A program made the position numbers and the translations under genes. From positions 82,520,370 through 82,584,369 of the forward strand of contig NC_080671.1 of NCBI RefSeq assembly GCF_030247195.1: a stretch of 64,000 bases of DNA, in the 5' to 3' direction. Below are positions 47,208-61,919 of the stretch, in pieces. Positions within the stretch are counted from its first letter, which is position 1. Every line of letters starts with the position of its first letter. The notes under the pieces are model-generated. The model was not told the DNA's origin. It did not search any database and worked only from the letters and a program-made list of their open reading frames with translations. Source of the stretch: Topomyia yanbarensis (lineage: Eukaryota; Arthropoda; Insecta; Diptera; Culicidae).

Positions 47208-47529
47208 TTGGTGATCGTTGGCCGAAATTGTTGCTTATTAGCTGTGCGATTCTCTGTCGTTCGCGGGTAGTTTTGGTTCTGAAAGGCCGAACTTTGGTAG
47301 AAAATCGCGGATATCCGATTTGTTGATGCGCGTCTCGGGCGACGTTTGCTTCTAGGAAGTGTGCGGTGGTTTTAACGTGTGTGAATAATATTGATTTTAC
47401 TTATCAGAGGAAGACGGTTCTAGAATTTGGTGTTGTTTCTCAGTGGAGTGACAAATTGGTGTTCTGGAAGGGAACAACTAGAAGAAATTTGTCTATAAAC
47501 TTGGAGAAGAGTTCAACTCAATTGAAAAA
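47203..47529 (+). other. Non-coding first exon with a splice donor
   Basis: From the predicted start the sequence runs about 327 bp to GAAAAA followed by GTAAGA (47530-47535), a good 5' splice site. The only notable ATG (47326) opens a 9-codon upstream frame ending TAG at 47353-47355. The main coding sequence should begin in a later exon to the right, beyond a large intron. The gene is not identifiable. AGTTTTGGTTCTG-type composition (mixed, about 45 percent GC) contrasts with the AT-rich sequence after 47536. Confidence 0.5.
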
Positions 47530-47535
47530 GTAAGA

Positions 47536-51125
<3,590 letters not shown>

Positions 51126-51540
51126 TAGGAATCATGAACCAGTTCACGAGTTCACCATGAATAATATTTTATGATTCTGTTCACTATTTCACAAGCACGA
51201 ATGGTCAGTCGTGACTATTATTCTAGGAAGCATGAACCAGTTCATGGATACGTGAGCATTATTTTATGATTTAGTGAACTATTTTACGGGCACACATGGG
51301 CAGGCGTAACTATTATACTAGGAATCATAAATCAGCATAACAATACTTTATGATTTATTTTAAGAGCACGAATGGTGATTCATGACTTATTTGCTAGGAA
51401 TAATAAATCAGTCCACGTATCCATCAGTAACTATTTCACGAGCACGGATATTGAATCGTCATTATTCAAGAATAATACTACATTATCCATGAATAATATT
51501 CCAAGTTTCGTGAAATAATTCACGAGAAAATTAAACACAA
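51126..51540 (+). repeat. Degenerate tandem repeat, about 95-bp unit, four copies
   Basis: TAGGAATCATGAACCAGTTCA recurs (trimmed and varied) at 51126, 51224, 51319 and 51395. Each is followed by TTTATGATT and a CACGAGCACGAATGG-like block. Spacings are 98, 95 and 76. A final partial unit fades out by 51540. Confidence 0.65.
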
Positions 51541-51772
51541 ACAAAAGAAAATGGGCCAGAAAGTGTCTGATAAAGTCTTTCTTGACAAAGTTCAAAGCCA
51601 GATAAAATGAGTCAAGGCAAAGTTTCAGGACTTTGCGTTGGAAAAGAAAGGTCAACAGAGTTTAATTTTCCAAAAGTTCGAAGAGTACTTGAGGACTAAT
51701 GACTGGTGACCTAGATTGTGTGTTCATTCCTTTGGAATAAGCGGGTGACTGCAGCTTCAGAACCATAAAATT

Positions 51773-51861
51773 GGGGCCCTATTCTCACAGTCAAGTCAAT
51801 TGGTGAAAGGAAGGAAATTTTCTTCTAGGCACTAAGTGACGTGACTGTGAGAATAGGCCCC
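51773..51861. mobile_element. 89-bp MITE, ends GGGCCTATTCTCACAGTCA
   Basis: GGGGCCCTATTCTCACAGTC at the left and GACTGTGAGAATAGGCCCCC at the right are inverted copies, with an AAGTCAATTGG/CTAAGTGACGT loop. Very small and probably a complete MITE. Confidence 0.65.
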
Positions 51862-52115
51862 CGGAACAATTTGAATAATCCCATTCTTTTTTTTTTGTTC
51901 TAAAATTATTTTTGTGAACATTCTGGGATTATGGGGAATTCATAATCAAAATATGTTTAACACACGCGGAACACTCTTGTGCTGCTGAATAAAAGTAAAA
52001 TTTTTTAATTGAGATTACTAATGTTAAATTCCACACCTTGCAATGAACCAAATGAACGTGTATTCTTTTCCGTATATTTTACATGACTGGCGTTAAAATG
52101 AATGATACTGCGCAT
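51862..52115. other. AT-rich spacer
   Basis: No feature recognised. Confidence 0.35.
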
Positions 52116-52786
52116 TAGACCTCTCCACATTTTGAAAAAGTTGTGAAATATACATCGGTCAGCTCAAATTCTTGTTCTAGGTGTGAATTTAAGAACTTTC
52201 GCCAAAAATGGCTTAATTTTGACATGATTTAGAGGTATCTTCAATCAAAAATCGTGTTTTTGCTATGTTTCCATAGGAAGGCCACTTACACTCTGATTTA
52301 ATAGGCCCTACATGCCCACATATCGTCAAGGATTGTTCCTTAGACATATCTTAACATGTTTTAACAGGTGAACAGAGCTCTAATCGCAATAGAAAATTTG
52401 TTATCTGGATTTTTATATAGAAAAAAAACCAAAACCAAGAAAAAATATTACTAATTTTCCTTGGTTTTGACATACTTTTCTATATGAAAATCTAGTTAAC
52501 AAATTTTCTATTGCGATTAGAGCTATGTTCACCTGTTAAAACATGTTAAGATATGTCTAAGGATCAACCTGTGATGATATGTAGGCATGTGGAGCCTATT
52601 AAATCAGAGTGTAAGTGATCTTCCTATAGAAACATAGCAAAAACACGATTTTTGATTTGAGATTCCTCTAAATCATGTTCAAATTAAGCCATTTTCGGCG
52701 AAAGTTCTTAAATTCCTAGACCTAGAACAAAAATTTGAGCTGACCGATGTATATTTCAAAACTTTTTCAAAATGTGGAGAGGTCTA
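52116..52786. mobile_element. Long palindromic fold-back element, 667 bp, TA target
   Basis: TA (52116-52117) then GACCTCTCCACATTTTG. The whole left half, to about 52440, is repeated inverted from about 52462 to 52784 (CAAAATGTGGAGAGGTC), then TA. Arms of about 320 bp are some 90 percent complementary, with only a 20-bp loop (AT-rich) flanked by CCAAAACCAAG and CTTGGTTTTG. TA duplication suggests a Tc1/mariner-related origin. No coding region. Confidence 0.75.
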
Positions 52787-53867
52787 CTGCAGCTTCGAAT
52801 AATTTTCATATTTGACTTTTGAAGCAATTCGCCTCAGACTTTACTATTTTAGCCAAAACATCTATCATTTTCAAACAAAATGTTAAATCTTCCATTCTTT
52901 CATCCACTGGAAAAATTCGTAGCTAGAACGAAAATGATCAAATGTTTGAGTTTCTTCGTCGTCTTATGCACAGCAGAAATATTGATTTTTTTTAAATTCA
53001 AGAAATCAATCTGGCCAAATCGATTTTATTTCAAAGTGCCCACCACTATTGAGTACTAAGATATTTGTGGTATGTTTTGTTCGTTACATTTATAAGAAAT
53101 GTTTATAAAAGCTGTAACTTCGTTCATTGTAACTAATCTTTTTGTGAAAAAATATTGTGGGGATTCTTTGGCAAATGCCGTGAAGCAAAGTTCTAAGTTT
53201 TTATGAGCATTTGAAGATTTTTGTGTTTTCAAAAAAGTTGTTTTTAATATCATTATCAACAACTTTATCGAGGATATCAAGCCTCCAAATAATGTTTTCA
53301 GTTTATTCTCCATAGTTATACCCAGGAGGATTAATCACCAAAATTATTTTTTTCAAGAAATGTTCTGTATTATATTGTATAATTTCTTCGAAGTCATTGA
53401 ACATCCAAAGTTGGTGGTTGCGAAATAATGTTATCTTGGCCATTAAAAAACTGGTTTCGAACCTTTATTTCTGAATCTTGACTTGAAAAGTGCATAACTT
53501 CAGAACGTGTCCTTGTGTACGAATTACGCCATCAATTTAGCACTCAAATGTATGACAAAAGTAGTCCCTTATTTCACATTTTTTATTTTGCGAAATTTTC
53601 AATCCCATCGCCCTTTTATAATTGATAATACAAAAAAACTTTAAATGCTCTTAAAAACCAATTGTGACATACTAGAGATAAACGGAAATCGCAATTTTTC
53701 ATCATGTTCCTTTTTTCTTTCCGAAAAACAATATACAGTCTTATCCCACTCAAGTTCTTTGGACAAGCGACGTTAAAAATGTTAATTTAAAATAAATTCC
53801 TCACTTTAGAAAATGCGATAAATTGGTGATATTCTATTGTTGAAATACCTCTGATATCAGTACAGTA
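52787..53867. other. AT-rich DNA
   Basis: No gene or paired repeat ends. Confidence 0.35.
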
Positions 53868-53945
53868 ATGACCCGTTTTTATCAACCATCCGAGAAATTT
53901 TGCTTTATACAACGGGAAAGTTGATAAAATTGGGAAATTTTTTTA
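53868..53945 (-). repeat. Solo MITE end, GATAAAA family
   Basis: CAGTAATGACCCGTTTTTATC at the left (trimmed) and GTTGATAAAATTGGG at the right resemble the ends at 31468-31558 in opposite orientations about 75 bp apart; possibly a very short decayed member. Confidence 0.4.
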
Positions 53946-55015
53946 AACTTCCTTTTTCCATCCTGCATAATTAGAAGCAACCTGGGAATTATCTCATGTC
54001 GTTAGTTTACAGAAAAATTAAATTTAATGCCGTATCAGCGCAAAAAATCATATTTAACCGAACCGTCCGACAGTTGCTAATCCATCTTCCAAGCATTGGA
54101 TCGATCTGAAATTTTGCATATCGACTCATTATGAATGGCAAAGTATTCTGTCAACGAAATTTGACAGTTAATCTTTTAAAAAGCGCGATGCCTAAACTAT
54201 TTTTTGAGCGTTGGTAATTTACTGCCATTCTACGCCCATGTTCCAAACTGACAACTAAAAAACGCGATCAAAGATGAAAATTAAATTAGCGATCTGTAGA
54301 GAAAGGGTGGATCAAATAAATTTTTACAGTCTAAAATTACGTTCATATTTAACGTTTCTAACTAGTGTAATTAGTCCAGTTTTTCATTAGAAAAAATCAA
54401 TTTACGGAAGATTTTACGAAAAATGCTCGGTGGGAAAATCTGATGGAAATCGGCCCAAACTTTCGCAAACAAAATTAATAAACAACATCATTTGTGTGGA
54501 TGGAAAAAAATAATGCTGTTTATTAATTTTGTTTGCAAAAGTGTGCACTGAGAGCTTTCTTGTTAAGCGGCGACTTTAAGCTTCACTAAAATCGGAAATG
54601 GATGAGCTCTCCATGTTTTAAGTTTTTGGAAGCGACGACAGTGATGAATAGTTTTACAGGATCGATCTCACTATTGTAGTTATTAATATCGTACCCATCT
54701 CTTAGTGAATGAAACTTTCTCCTTTCACAATGTTAATACTTACTTTTTGGTTATTTTATTAGTTGGACAGTAGAATTTCAGCGCTGAGCAAATAGGTTTG
54801 TTATTGGGTTTTTCGTCATCAAACAATATTCCTATCGATTATCAAAAAGTTTGGAACCGGCACACGTTTTTTTAAAAAAGATGGGCGATTTGAGCCTGGG
54901 TCCTTGGTTTTCGACTGGCATGACCCATTCTCGTTGGTTCGGACTGGTTGGTGTGTCCCTACTTACAAGTGAATATAGCAATCCGCGTGGATGACACAGG
55001 AGACAGGAACAATAC
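53946..55015. other. AT-rich DNA with one short hairpin
   Basis: 54465-54536 is a hairpin: GCAAACAAAATTAATAAACA and its inverse flank about 20 bp. Otherwise nothing. Confidence 0.45.
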
Positions 55016-55290
55016 AATAGGATAAAGTGCCTATTTTAACCATACTAAGCAGGGTGCCTCACTAATTCATAAATTTCCCGGCCTACATTTATTGGAATGC
55101 GTAAAAATTGGCATCAACAGCTTTGATTCGTTGTTAAGAACCAATATAATAACACAAATGCACTGAAAACAGTGAAATTCTTGTGTTTGAGCGCAACGAA
55201 AACTCGAATCGAGTGCCCCTATTGTTGTGCTACCATTTAACTCAATGCGTTGAACAAAGACAGGAGATATTTGTATAGGAGTAGATAAAC
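55016..55290 (+). mobile_element. MITE, AATAGGGTAAAGTGCC family, partial
   Basis: AATAGGATAAAGTGCCTATTT, trimmed, starts the copy. Then come TACTAAGCAGGGTGCC, GGCATCAACAGCTTTGATTC, ACCAATATAATAACACAAATG and TCAATGCGTTGAACAAAGA. It aligns with the inverse of 58280-58547. Its inner end is missing. Confidence 0.65.
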
Positions 55291-55657
55291 TAAAGAACAT
55301 ACATCACATTCTCGGAGACAAATATGCGCTAAATTGAATCCTCCGGACCGGTGTTCATAGACAATCCGCCAAAATAGTGTTTGGTTTCGATTTTGTTTGC
55401 AGTTTGACATGAACTACCATAATAAAACATAATATTACTAAATATACAATACTTTCTACATACGGCATCTCTTCCAATTGTTATGTTTTCCACGGATAAT
55501 ATGTGAAAGTGTGCTAGTTTATCATGAAAACGCACAGCCTTGATTTTTTGAGAATTGAAGCAAAATGTTTATTTCATCAATTACCTTAAAGAGGACCAAA
55601 ATTGGGCAAACTACCCAATTAAGTGCTAACTAACAATGCAGGACCCATTACCTTGAT
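55291..55657. other. Spacer
   Basis: Nothing recognised; a 68-codon minus frame is unremarkable. Confidence 0.35.
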
Positions 55658-55865
55658 TTAAGGTTGCACAGAGAATGCGCAAAATTCGCAAACGAAAAAA
55701 GCAATTTTTTTCCACACCGTATGTCAGATCTTCATAAAAATCAATCAGCAGTACTGTAACAACATTCTACATACGCTGATTAATTTTTATGAAGATCTGA
55801 CATACGGTGTGGAAAAAACTACTTTTTTCGTTTGCGAATTTTGCGCATTCTCTGTGCAACCTTAA
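55658..55865. mobile_element. 200-bp hairpin MITE at TTAA
   Basis: TTAA (55658-55661) then GGTTGCACAGAGAATGCGC, trimmed arms of about 90 bp, and the inverse ending GCAACC then TTAA (55862-55865). The arms are near-perfect. TTAA borders point to piggyBac-type mobilisation, but a TA target within TTAA (Tc1/mariner) is equally compatible. Confidence 0.7.
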
Positions 55866-56235
55866 TATAATTGCTAGATTGTATGCCTGAATTGCTGTCA
55901 TAAAATGTGAGTTAACGGGGGTGCATAAAATCGGGAGTTTATAAAAACAGGTCGAAATTATATAACTTAATGATATTTCTAAAAAATTGAACTAATATTG
56001 GTTAATTTTTATTTTATATCGAATTCAGGAAGTGTGACAAGTGGCCCCAACTAGTCCATATATAATATTTTAAAACACTATATGAACAACTTTTCTATTT
56101 GTGAACCAATTCTGCTCATATTTGGCATAAATAATACAAACACGATGACAATAAATCTGTGCTGGTATGATACAAATCCATTGATTATTAAAGGAGCTAT
56201 AAATTGATAAAAAAGTGCGCAAAGAAGCCCCACAT

Positions 56236-56487
56236 CCCGAGCAAACGTAAAGTCCATAATACCCCCATACTCATGGGGTTGGACATGGGTGTTTGAAATG
56301 GGTTCAACCCACAAAAACACCATCGTCATGGTCCGGTAGATCCCATAGAAAAACCATGCGTTGGAATTTTTATGGGTTATTGAGACCATTTAATGGTGTT
56401 TTAAAGGTCGTGAAAGTCGGCACTGACCATGTTCATGGTCTTTTCAAGGGGCTGTGTGGTGTTTGAACCCATGAGTATTTGCTCGGG
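56236..56487. mobile_element. MITE with CCCGAGCAAA ends
   Basis: CCCGAGCAAACG at 56236 and TATTTGCTCGGG ending at 56487 bound 252 bp with inner partly inverted blocks (TACTCATGGGGTTGG against GAACCCATGAGTA). Interior rich in CATGG and GGGTT motifs. Target site short or absent. Confidence 0.6.
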
Positions 56488-57709
56488 ATGATGGTATTTA
56501 TTTTTATTGCGACTTGCTCGTTAATTGTACAAAATAAATTTCGTGGGATGATATCGAACCGTTTTCGTCAATTGATCATTTGATGCATGTCGAACAATTC
56601 TTATATTTGTCAATATTATTCGTATATATTACGAATGATTTTCGATCATTAATTCGAATGAAAATTTAATCACAACTTGTATAACTTTTCGAAAGTGGAT
56701 TTTATGAAACCTATTCGTAGCTTGAATTCGTTCAGCGATATGATTTTTTGTGCATAAATATTTTGGAGATTATTCGAAAAAATCATTCATTTTATGAAAG
56801 ATGATTCATATTCCGTTACTATGTATTACGAAAGCGATTCCATAGAATAACGAGTGATTAATTATATGTAAGAAAAATTTGTATATTTTGAGAAACCTAT
56901 TCGTAGCAGATTTACGAATATATTCTTTGACTTTAAATCATCGACACTCATGGCCATCAGAAATCGTTATCGAAAAACTTGCATCTGTCGAAGTGAATTG
57001 ATAGTGAAATTAAAAGAGACAAATTATTATTGAGATTAGGCGATTTCATAGTTTGCTGGACAATTGAAACTGAAATCTCCTGTTGAAAAATTTGGTTGGA
57101 GTTAGAATTAATGACATTTTTGAAAATTCTTTGTGTTAACACTTGTTGTAAATAAATACTAAAACAAGAATCATATGAAAAACAAATAATTCAATTCCTT
57201 TCTAATTTTCATTTGGTTAGTCATCTCCAGTTATCAGTACTAATTTAATTATGTATTGAGCTTTTAAGCCTCTTCCGAAACAATATCATAGCTACGGGCC
57301 TGATTGCAACTATCTTGCGGTCGCATTGGACGAAAAACTGAGTTTTAATGGGCACAATATGTTGGATTAATTGGATTATCGCATTTCATTCAAAGACAAC
57401 TTTTGTTTCCATTTCTGAAATTAGATCACCACCCTGTACCCTCTTTTGAAACCAGAAAAGACAAAATAATTTTCATTCTGTATATGAGAACTAAAAAACC
57501 TGTACCTGACATAATCAGCAAGCATCGTAATTCTTGACTCACCGAAACAATATATAACGACAAAAATTCAACGAAAATAACAAGCAAAAATTATTCCCGC
57601 ATAATTCACCCTCTGTAATAGTTAAATTCACCCCTGGGGGTGAATTGATCCACGATTGGAAACCATTGGTGACATTTCGAAACGAAAGGTTTTTTGTATA
57701 CAAGCTTGC
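56488..57709. other. AT-rich DNA with a weak duplication
   Basis: GAAACCTATTCGTAGC occurs at 56706 and 56891 within diverged flanking similarity, a possible old tandem duplication of about 190 bp. No gene. Confidence 0.35.
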
Positions 57710-58138
57710 CTAGTCACCAAATTTTCTGGCTGAGACTGTTCTGCTAGATTTCTGTAAGTCTTGGTTTAGCAGCCCTGTCAGATTTCTGCGCGCATCCTGT
57801 CGGGTTAGTTGAACTAGGGCGAACTCGGTTTCCCTCGCGTTTTCTGGCAAATTACCTACCTGCCTGGTAGAATTTAGCACGAATCGAGCAAAACATCTGA
57901 CAAAGATGTGGCAAGAAGCGTACAGAAATCTTGGCCGTACATTCCTGGCTGGATTCTGGCAAAAAAGTGAGCAGCATCGGTTAGTTTAACCGCTTCTGTC
58001 AGAAACGGTTGTTGCATTTGAGCGAATTTTTTGTCAGAATGCTCGCACAAATCGCGCAAATTACTGGCAGAAACGCTGCCAGAATCAATTTCGCTTTGCT
58101 CAACTTTTGCTAACTTTCTGCTTGCCACGGTGACTGGG
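57710..58138. mobile_element. MITE with CCAGTCACC ends
   Basis: CTAGTCACCAAATTTTCTGG at the left and the inverse of CCCAGTCACCGTGGCAAGC at the right bound about 430 bp. The interior repeats CTGGCAGAA/TTCTGNCAG motifs at least eight times. A 101-codon minus frame follows these motifs and is not considered a gene. Confidence 0.5.
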
Positions 58139-58222
58139 TGTATGAAAAACTGAACTGTTGACGTAGAACTACAATTCAAAATATAGAATATTTTGACTTT
58201 AAAATGATTGAACTTGATTGTA

Positions 58223-58547
58223 TAGGGTGATGAGCCTATTTTCGCAAAGTTTCTATTATCACCATACCCATTTGAAGCCGTTTGTTAGAGCAGTGTCTGC
58301 CATCTTTGTTCAACGCATTGAGTCAAATGGTAGCGCAACAATAAGGGCACTCAATTCGAGTTTTCGTTGCGCTTAAACACGAGAATTACACTGTTTTCAG
58401 CGCATTTGTGTTATTATATTGGTTCTTAACAACGAAGCAAAGCTGTTGATGTCAATTTTTATGCATTCCATTGATTGTAGGCCGAGAAATTAATGAATTA
58501 GTTAAGCGCCCTGCTTAGTATGGTGGAAATAGGCACTTTACCCTATT
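58223..58547 (-). mobile_element. MITE, AATAGGGTAAAGTGCC family, complete
   Basis: Ends TAGGGTGATGAGCCTATTTT and (inverted) TAGGGTAAAGTGCCTATTT are similar terminal repeats. The interior is the inverse of 55016-55290 plus about 60 bp that copy lacks. The same family contributes 17174-17310 and 18115-18345. Confidence 0.65.
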
Positions 58548-59211
58548 TGGATGTATAATCACAGACTAACAGAAATAACACTATGAGGAAATTTCCCAAA
58601 GAAAATATCGATCCAGCAATTTTTCCAGAACACTAGCTCCACTTTTTATTCAAGGTCCCAAACACTCATTTGCTGGTGGGTTACCCCTTAGGCTTGGGAG
58701 CAATTTTTCCTTAGTGGTCTATCCCCCATATGATTGTTTATATGCCAGTAGCGCCATAATTTCAAATGCGGTCACAGTCCCAACTACAAATATACTTAAA
58801 ATAACCGTTAAAGCGGGCGAAGCATTGTTTATGAGTGTTATGTCTGTTAGTCTGTGGCATAATCATAATAGAAATATATTGCGTTTAATCTCTTACCGCA
58901 CACGGTTGGGTTCTCCAAGAATCAATTGAGTTATTTAACGTCAATGAAAAGCACACTAATTTTATGTGCTTTCATATATACCTAGATGAAGTAAGAATGT
59001 GTGTGTACAGAAAGTTGTTTCAAACATTTTTACATCGTTTGTCATTATTTTTAAGTTACTGTTTTTTTGTTAGACAATATAAGTTAGTAAAAATTACCCA
59101 TACAGTGCACAAACGTGTATAATATTCGAGTGTACACAACAGACGTAGTCGATAAAATTCGATACCACTTGTCTGAATGCGTTGAATATAATAGTGCACA
59201 TCGTTTTCAAA
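58548..59211. other. AT-rich DNA
   Basis: No gene or repeat ends recognised. Confidence 0.35.
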
Positions 59212-59267
59212 TACAGGTTTAGAGCTAACTAGCGCTCAACATTTTCGATTCGTACAAACCAAACATG
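59212..59267 (+). other. Candidate exon ending in a start codon and splice donor
   Basis: AAACCAAAC precedes ATGG and then GTGAGT (59268-59273). This is a good insect start context fused to a strong donor, a layout common in genes whose first coding exon carries only ATG. A possible acceptor (TTTCAAATACAG) is at about 59217. No following exon is identified, so this is a signal-level guess. Confidence 0.25.
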
Positions 59268-59273
59268 GGTGAG

Positions 59274-61392
59274 TTACTAAAACCAGTCGCAAAGATACGT
59301 GTGCAAGTTTTAAAGTGTTCCCCAAACCTGAAAACACCCGACTAAGATGCTTTCCACTTTTGCGAACTGTCGGTTTGCTGATTCTTATTTCTCCACTAGC
59401 GAACTGGTACAGAGTGCCGTTTTCAATACATACATACGGTTACGGTGTTCAAATAGAGCGTGCAGTGCGGTGTTTAAATATGCCTGCCTGCTGCTGTTGT
59501 TGTTTCCGACCCGGTCTCTGATGGGAGAATGAGATCGTACGAGCAATACAGACATTTGATTAGTCGATGATGACACCCTTCATAGAAGTATAGCGGGTCG
59601 GGTGCCCAAATCTAGGAAAGCACAATCTTCTGTGTGGAAATGCATGGTATTTTAACTATGCCTTACATTGTACAAATTTTCAATTACAGTTCTATTAAAA
59701 ATCTATAGTGAAATGACTGGTTTATATGTTTTCAAAACCCAACCACTTTTCAATACACATCATTTTTGTTGTTTTGGCAAAGTGCACCCCAACATCGAAA
59801 ACATAGTTCGTAGTTCTACCAAATACAAATATGTATTTGTTGTTGTTTAAGAATCATAGAGCGTCTCTATCTGCTTTTAGATGACTACCGCAACGGGAGC
59901 TCTAAGAGCTTGAACTTCATAACAATGTCCACAGAGTGGTAAAAATTGTCATTACATTATTACTGTTAATTATTTTTTCTACTTGAATTATAGAATTTTT
60001 CAAATATTTTCCAATTTATCTGAAATATTCTCATGACATTTCCGGGAACACAAAGAACGTAGTTTGATCGAAACATGTGCTTCCCACTATTAAATCTTGA
60101 GGAAACCCTTATAAAAGTTATGCTCGAAAGGGTTAATGTAAGTGATCGTTATTGGCTTGATTTTGGGTGTAGTCCAAAAGTAGAGCAATTTTTCTGCCTT
60201 TTGCTCATTTGATCAGATTAGAATTATTAACGAGCTTTCACCTATTGGACCACCCTCGTGTTGACAGCAAACCATGTGACAATTTGTTAATCGATCTCCA
60301 GCATTCATCGGGATTCGCAAATCATAGAAGGTAAAGTGAAGGCGTACTGAATAGCTTTTCGTAACTCGAACCAACTGGCTTACCCACCCACTAGAATGAT
60401 TGATCTTGTTTTGCTAAATATTTCATCGCCGGGGGGCTAATGGGATCCGTACTGATCATTTGAGAGACGCGTGGCAATGCTCTCCGGTTTGGTTTTGCTC
60501 TGTTTTGGACATGTACATTAACTGCTATTTGCCTGATTCAATTACACAAAATTTTTGGGTTTTTCGTTTGCTTCGTTATTCGACTACATATCGTTGTACC
60601 GTAAGAACATTGAGCTACCCATTCATAAGTGCTTACAGACTCCATTCAAGAGGCTGAATAGATTCGTTCGGAGCAAAGTCACCCGAAAGGTTAGATCTTT
60701 TGTTCCTCGATGTCGTGGTGCAGCCCAACCGCATCAGATGCCAGACGTCAAAAGTCGCGGCATGTGTAAATGAGTGTCGATCGAGTACAATGTTTTGACG
60801 GGGTCGCTAAGCATTTGCTGCTCGTTGATTCGAGGCTTTTTAATGGATTTTCGAGTTTCCAGCGATGGGAACGCGCGGTACTTGTAGACTTTAACGATTG
60901 TGAAATGCTACTTCGGAGTGGTAAATCATATCTCTTATTGTTGCCTAAATATCATCCCTAGATTTGAATTTGAAAGGGAACACCTTGGGCATAACTTATT
61001 TTCGCATTGAGCAAGCAGATGACAGATCCATTTTTCACCCTATTCAGTGTACCATCAATACCCGACCCGAATATGAGACGGCTGGTTGTTGGAGGGGTCT
61101 GAGGGAGCGACGGTTAGTTCTCATCTTCGTGTACCTATTTGAAATGTGTCTCGAGGGTCAAGAGATGAAAACATAATGCTGCAATGCGGCCAACCGGTGC
61201 GATGGCGACGTTAATGGAAGAGATCTGCAATTTGTCATCGGCGTAGCATGTCGTGCGGCTGCGCTGCGCTATCTCCGCCTAGGGCTTTCAAACCAATTGC
61301 CTAATGGTACACACAGACATTAGGTCAGATCTTGTCAAAGTAAATTGTGTCTAGGGACCCGTTAGGACCCCGAACCGGTCGTGAGAAGCAGT
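59274..61392. other. Mixed DNA, possible retroelement debris at 60.2-61.2 kb
   Basis: Between about 60200 and 61180 GC rises, several frames of 60-72 codons overlap, and fragments such as PTRMIDLVLLNISSPGG look like the end of a non-LTR endonuclease. The match is too short and broken to call. Elsewhere nothing is recognised. Confidence 0.3.
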
Positions 61393-61919
61393 TTAACCCA
61401 TTCATGCCCATGTTGTTTGTGGACAACAACGTTTTTAAACAGCTATAACTTTTGATTGAGTCAAGATTTGCTCACAAAAACAAGTAAGGCTAATAAATGT
61501 GACTATTGCCTTTTATTTGAGTATTAACAGTTACAAGGATCAGCTCTAACACTGAAGTTATTGGAATTAGTTTGATTGAACTCCGATGGAGCAGTGCTGC
61601 CAGGGACCGTTTACGTTGACGACGGAAAATGAATTTTTCATATAACTTCGTTATGTTGCAATATTAGTGAAAACTTATAAAACTTATCAATTTAGACTAT
61701 TTTTGGCTACATTTTCCACGCAGTTGGACTATTGTAAATATTATAGGAAAATTGTAGTGAGCATTGAAAGGTAAAAATTGAGCTGCTTCTAGCACTGCAA
61801 GGAAAGCACCTACCTTTATGAAAAAAGGTTTTTTGAGTTTCTTGACCCCACCGTTTTAAAGGAAAAATAGTTTTAAAACCCTACATGCACTAGAAAAAAG
61901 TTGGGCATGAAAGGGTTAA
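61393..61919. mobile_element. piggyBac-like MITE at TTAA, CCCATTCATGCCCA ends
   Basis: TTAA (61393-61396), CCCATTCATGCCCA at the left, and at the right the inverse of CCCTTTCATGCCCA then TTAA (61916-61919). The ends match at 13 of 14. About 519 bp between, non-coding. TTAA followed by CCC fits the piggyBac superfamily. Confidence 0.7.

Noticed and set aside
51126..51540. Possible CRISPR-like regularly spaced repeats
   Set aside because: Units are 76-98 bp diverged tandem copies without constant short repeats or unique spacers, and the DNA is eukaryotic.
57874..58179. 101-codon minus-strand frame
   Set aside because: Lies within a MITE and follows its CTGGCAGAA motif repeats.
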